NCBI GenBank assembly: GCA_030432595.1
Contig: JAUIGU010000002.1
Coordinates: forward strand, 186,001-250,000
Reading direction: 5' to 3'
DNA length: 64,000 bases
Source of the DNA: Phycisphaerae bacterium
GTDB taxonomy: Bacteria > Planctomycetota > Phycisphaerae > Phycisphaerales > Phycisphaeraceae
Shown here: piece by piece, positions 61,533 through 64,000 of the stretch
How the letters are laid out: each line of letters begins with the position of its first letter
How positions within the stretch are numbered: the first letter of the stretch is position 1
Translations under genes and position numbers: made by a program
Notes under the pieces: generated by a model
Database searches by the model: none
What the model was told of the DNA's origin: nothing
Seen by the model: only the letters and a program-made list of their open reading frames with translations

Positions 61533-62393
61533 TTACAGCACACCTTTGCCTTTGAAGAGTTTGCGGTCCAGGCGCAGGGCGAGCTGCTGGTAGACGGCCC
61601 GGGGCAGGGAGACGTGGTCGCCGAAGCGTGGCGGGACCGGGCCGGCCGCGGCGAGGCGCGTCTTCACTTCGCGTCCGAGCGTTTCGCGGCGGAAGGTGCC
61701 GTCGAGCCGGACGCCGAACCGGCAGGCCTGGCGCTGGCAGGAGCGCAGCGGCAGCGGGTCGGTGCCGGGCAGGATGGTCACGCGGTGGGCGGCGGCCTGG
61801 TCGAAGTGCGGCGGGCGCGGGCCCAGCGTCGGGCGGCCGCCGTTGTCCCCGAGCACCAAGCCGTGGTCGGCGTGCAGTTCGATCAGCCGGGAGATGATCT
61901 GGCCGCGCTCCCCGGTCCACTTCCCGAAGCCGTAGGGCACCACCGGCAACGCGTCGCGGCCGCGCACGGCGGACACGGTCTCGGCGATCGGGCGGCCGTA
62001 CTCGAACTCCGCATCGACGCCGAGCGCAAGCACCTCGAGACGTTCCTGCGTAATGATCTGCCGGCCGGCGATGACCGCCAGCGCCAGCTCGCCGTCGCGC
62101 TGCGCGAACATCACGAAGTCTTCCTCGTTGGGGTTGAATGTCCACGCCCCGACCCGGTTCCGGTCGTGCCATTGCCGGAAGACATGTTCGCCGCGCGTCT
62201 CGGTCAGCATGATGACGCCGAGCCCACGGCCGAGCCGTTTCGCGTTGTCGGCCGCGGCGTCCAGGAAGGTTTCGTGATCGAACGCGCGGTAGACGTGGAC
62301 GTGCGTGTCCACGCACAGCGGCCCGGGGATCAGGCCGGTCTGTTCGGAGGCTTGGGGTTCGGTTGCGGGGGGCGGCTCGGTGATGCTCATCAT
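61533..62393 (-). CDS. conserved hypothetical protein with metal-hydrolase-like DTHVHVY motif
   Basis: This 286-residue protein starts ATGATG at 62393 and overlaps the stop of the preceding gene. DTHVHVYRAF near residue 29 is a His-x-His pattern like that of PHP and amidohydrolase enzymes, and LGVIMLTETRG and LVLGDNGGRP follow, but the remaining ligands are not clear. I do not recognise the family. It lies between a membrane hydrolase gene and the FAD dehydrogenase gene. Confidence 0.65.
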   Translation of the reverse strand: MMSITEPPPATEPQASEQTGLIPGPLCVDTHVHVYRAFDHETFLDAAADNAKRLGRGLGVIMLTETRGEHVFRQWHDRNRVGAWTFNPNEEDFVMFAQRDGELALAVIAGRQIITQERLEVLALGVDAEFEYGRPIAETVSAVRGRDALPVVPYGFGKWTGERGQIISRLIELHADHGLVLGDNGGRPTLGPRPPHFDQAAAHRVTILPGTDPLPLRSCQRQACRFGVRLDGTFRRETLGREVKTRLAAAGPVPPRFGDHVSLPRAVYQQLALRLDRKLFKGKGVL

Positions 62394-63004
62394 GTCGTCA
62401 CCCCCGAACGCACGGGGCCGGCGGTGTCGGAGGGCCGGACGCATCGCGCCAACGCCCACCCCAGCGCGGCCATGAGCGCGGCGAAGCCGAGTTCGGTGAC
62501 CAGCGTCAGCGCGTGGTGCCCGACGTCTTTCCAGTTGGAGTGCTCAACGCCCACGAACAGGTAGATCGGCGATCCGACGCGGTCGGCGTTGATCGGCCAC
62601 CACAACCCCACGCCCCGGCCGGGCGTCAGCCAGTCCATGAGGACGTGCGAGGCGTACGCCCCGGTCCCGATAACCCAGAGCCAGCCCCAGGGCAGCGCGG
62701 CGTCGCCGAGGTGATCGCCCGGTGGATTGCTTCGAGGCGGGAACACAAGGCCGCGCACCAGCACCGCCCACACCACGCCGAACAGCCCGGCCAGCAGCAG
62801 CGAGTGCGTCGGCCCGCCGTGGAGTTTGAACGGCCCGGCACCGAGCACGAGCCCCAGTGCGATGTCGAGGTCGGGGGCGAGCAGCGCAAACACGACCGCG
62901 GCTTGGAATAGCCACCGCCGGCCACGGGTCAGCGCACGCAACCGCGCCCTCAGCGGCGGGGCCACGGCCAGCAACAGCGAGCTGTGGGCGAGTGGGGAAG
63001 GCAT
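62390..63004 (-). CDS. membrane-bound metal-dependent hydrolase (DUF457/YdjM-like)
   Basis: The 204-residue protein has four or five transmembrane helices and the YdjM-type motifs MPSPLAHS at the start, LLAPDLDIAL, HGGPTHSLLLAGL and YASHVLMDWLTP, which contain the proposed metal ligands. Members are predicted inner-membrane hydrolases. The TGA at 62390-62392 overlaps the ATGATG of the next gene, so the pair is probably translationally coupled. Confidence 0.84.
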   Translation of the reverse strand: MPSPLAHSSLLLAVAPPLRARLRALTRGRRWLFQAAVVFALLAPDLDIALGLVLGAGPFKLHGGPTHSLLLAGLFGVVWAVLVRGLVFPPRSNPPGDHLGDAALPWGWLWVIGTGAYASHVLMDWLTPGRGVGLWWPINADRVGSPIYLFVGVEHSNWKDVGHHALTLVTELGFAALMAALGWALARCVRPSDTAGPVRSGVTT

Positions 63005-63095
63005 GGAGAAACCCGTCGCTGCCGGTCCGGGCTCTGAAAAGGCTGTGCGTCGCGAAACAGAGCCGGGAGCGTGAGCGACCGGTGGCTTCCGCGTC

Positions 63096-64000
63096 TCACG
63101 CCGCGTCGGTCATGCGGGGCGTGCTGTGTTGGCCCGGCGTGTCGCCGTTGGTCGGCGTCGCGGCGGTGAACACATCGCGCACTTTGTACGGCGGGCGGTT
63201 CTGGCTCTCGTGGTAGATGCGCACCATCAGCTCGGACAGCACGCCCATCATCAGGAAGATCACGCCCATCAGGAACGTCATCATCGCGAACAGCACGAAG
63301 ATGTTGTCGTTGAGCATGACCGGGCTGTTGTGCTCGGTGAGCCAACCGAACTTCTGGATCAGCGCCACGAACAGCGACGCGAACGCCACCGCGAACGTCC
63401 CGGCCGCCAGCTTGCCGAAGAAATAGATCGGCTTGGTGAGGTAGTCGCCCAGGAACTTCACGGTCAGCAGGTCCAGCAGCACCTTGAACGTGCGCTTCAG
63501 GCCGTATTTCGACGCCCCGAACTCGCGGGCGCGGTGGTTGACGACCATCTCGGTGATGCGGGCGCCCCGCCACTTGCAGATCGCCGGGAGGAACCGGTGC
63601 ATCTCGCCGTAGATCGTGACGTCTTCGAGCACCTTGCGGCGGTACGCCTTCATCGAGCAGCCGAAGTCGTGGATCTCCGTGGTCCACGTGAGCTTCTTGA
63701 TCAGGCGGTTGGCGATGATCGAGGGGAACCGGCGGGAGAGCAGTTTGTCCTGCCGCTCTTTGCGCCAGCCCGAGACGATGTCCCACTTGCCGGGCGCGTC
63801 GCCGTTCTCGTCGAGCTTGGCGACCAGCCTGGGGATGTCGGCGGGGTCGTTCTGCAGGTCGCCGTCCATGGGCACGATGACCTTGCCGCGCGCGTGGTCG
63901 AAGCCCGCGGCGGTGGCGGCGGTCTGGCCGAAGTTCCGCATCAGTTCGATGACGGTGACGCGCGGGTCGCCGGCGGTGCATTCACGCAGCGCGCCGACGG
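63096..64000 (-). CDS. glycosyltransferase family 2 (dolichol-phosphate-type), partial at window edge
   Basis: The frame stays open to the right edge, so the N-terminus is missing. Visible parts are the DxD-containing VIVPMDGDLQNDPADIPRLV, the acceptor segment DFGCSMKAYRRKVLEDV, REFGASKYGLKRTFKVLLDL and two C-terminal membrane helices (YFFGKLAAGTFAVAFASLFV and FAMMTFLMGVIFLMMGVL). This is the layout of polyprenyl-phosphate glycosyltransferases such as DPM1 or ArnC-like proteins, which load a sugar on a lipid carrier at the membrane. It heads the minus-strand glycan group seen here. Confidence 0.88.
   Translation of the reverse strand, partial: VGALRECTAGDPRVTVIELMRNFGQTAATAAGFDHARGKVIVPMDGDLQNDPADIPRLVAKLDENGDAPGKWDIVSGWRKERQDKLLSRRFPSIIANRLIKKLTWTTEIHDFGCSMKAYRRKVLEDVTIYGEMHRFLPAICKWRGARITEMVVNHRAREFGASKYGLKRTFKVLLDLLTVKFLGDYLTKPIYFFGKLAAGTFAVAFASLFVALIQKFGWLTEHNSPVMLNDNIFVLFAMMTFLMGVIFLMMGVLSELMVRIYHESQNRPPYKVRDVFTAATPTNGDTPGQHSTPRMTDAA

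Noticed and set aside
59944-62316. A 790-codon reading of the FAD dehydrogenase including the gene behind it
   Set aside because: The upstream part is out of frame with the real gene at 61533-62393 and has no homology. The FAD motif begins shortly after the ATG at 61452.

Overview
The window looks like chromosome of a GC-rich marine planctomycete, most likely class Phycisphaerae. This is inferred from the combination of PEP-CTERM sorting signals, dockerin-like Ca-loop modules, many pseudopilin-type proteins that share one N-terminal helix, and LacI-regulated polysaccharide genes. No rRNA or tRNA gene is visible to fix the taxonomy.

Positions 182-31000 and the gene that follows (to 33722) are a polysaccharide-utilisation region with two halves. 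The first half (182-18435) fits alginate and uronate use. On the minus strand it holds a PL7 lyase, a PL6 lyase, a secreted beta-helix lyase-like protein, an SSS-type Na+ symporter, a pseudopilin-like protein, two PEP-CTERM proteins and a LacI regulator. Divergently it holds an alginate-lyase-family lipoprotein, followed on the same strand by an aldo/keto reductase, a Gfo/Idh oxidoreductase, a TIM-barrel isomerase/epimerase and a ManD-type sugar acid dehydratase. The second half (18567-33722) fits beta-mannan or beta-mannoside use. It holds a GH113-like hydrolase, two paralogous pseudopilin-like proteins, two PEP-CTERM proteins, a LacI regulator, an exported AGE-family epimerase, a second LacI regulator, a DUF5060/GH5-like hydrolase and a GH2 beta-mannosidase. 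Several surface proteins carry a near-identical two-loop module ending in NWG followed by PEP-CTERM.

Positions 33877-43835 hold mixed housekeeping genes: a HEAT-like exported protein, a GT9 glycosyltransferase containing a hexanucleotide repeat, a metallophosphoesterase, a small AT-richer membrane protein, a response regulator with a degenerate receiver, a DUF1328 protein, an OmpA-family lipoprotein, an amidohydrolase and an M20 peptidase. A run at 44149-48375 looks like astC-like, astA and astD of the arginine succinyltransferase pathway. An ABC-2 exporter pair (48385-51218), DAHP synthase (51294-52349), a GH2 beta-glucuronidase-like enzyme, a TetR regulator and a methyltransferase follow. 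The last 7.7 kb (56466-64000) is a minus-strand group of an acyltransferase, an epimerase, glycosyltransferases, an FAD dehydrogenase and a membrane hydrolase.

The most striking regulatory find lies upstream of DAHP synthase. There is a promoter, a 23-codon leader ORF whose core reads FYFDGFFWF, and then a terminator hairpin with seven Ts. This is a classical-looking aromatic amino acid attenuator. Other notable signals are a family of nested palindromes whose flanks are conserved but whose core changes, one of which encodes the C-terminus of a glycosyltransferase; a cluster of TGTACATTT sites between the alginate-lyase gene and its divergent LacI gene; a GH113-like gene whose 3' end is fused to the remnant of a pseudopilin gene; and an orphan boxA-like sequence beside a large hairpin.
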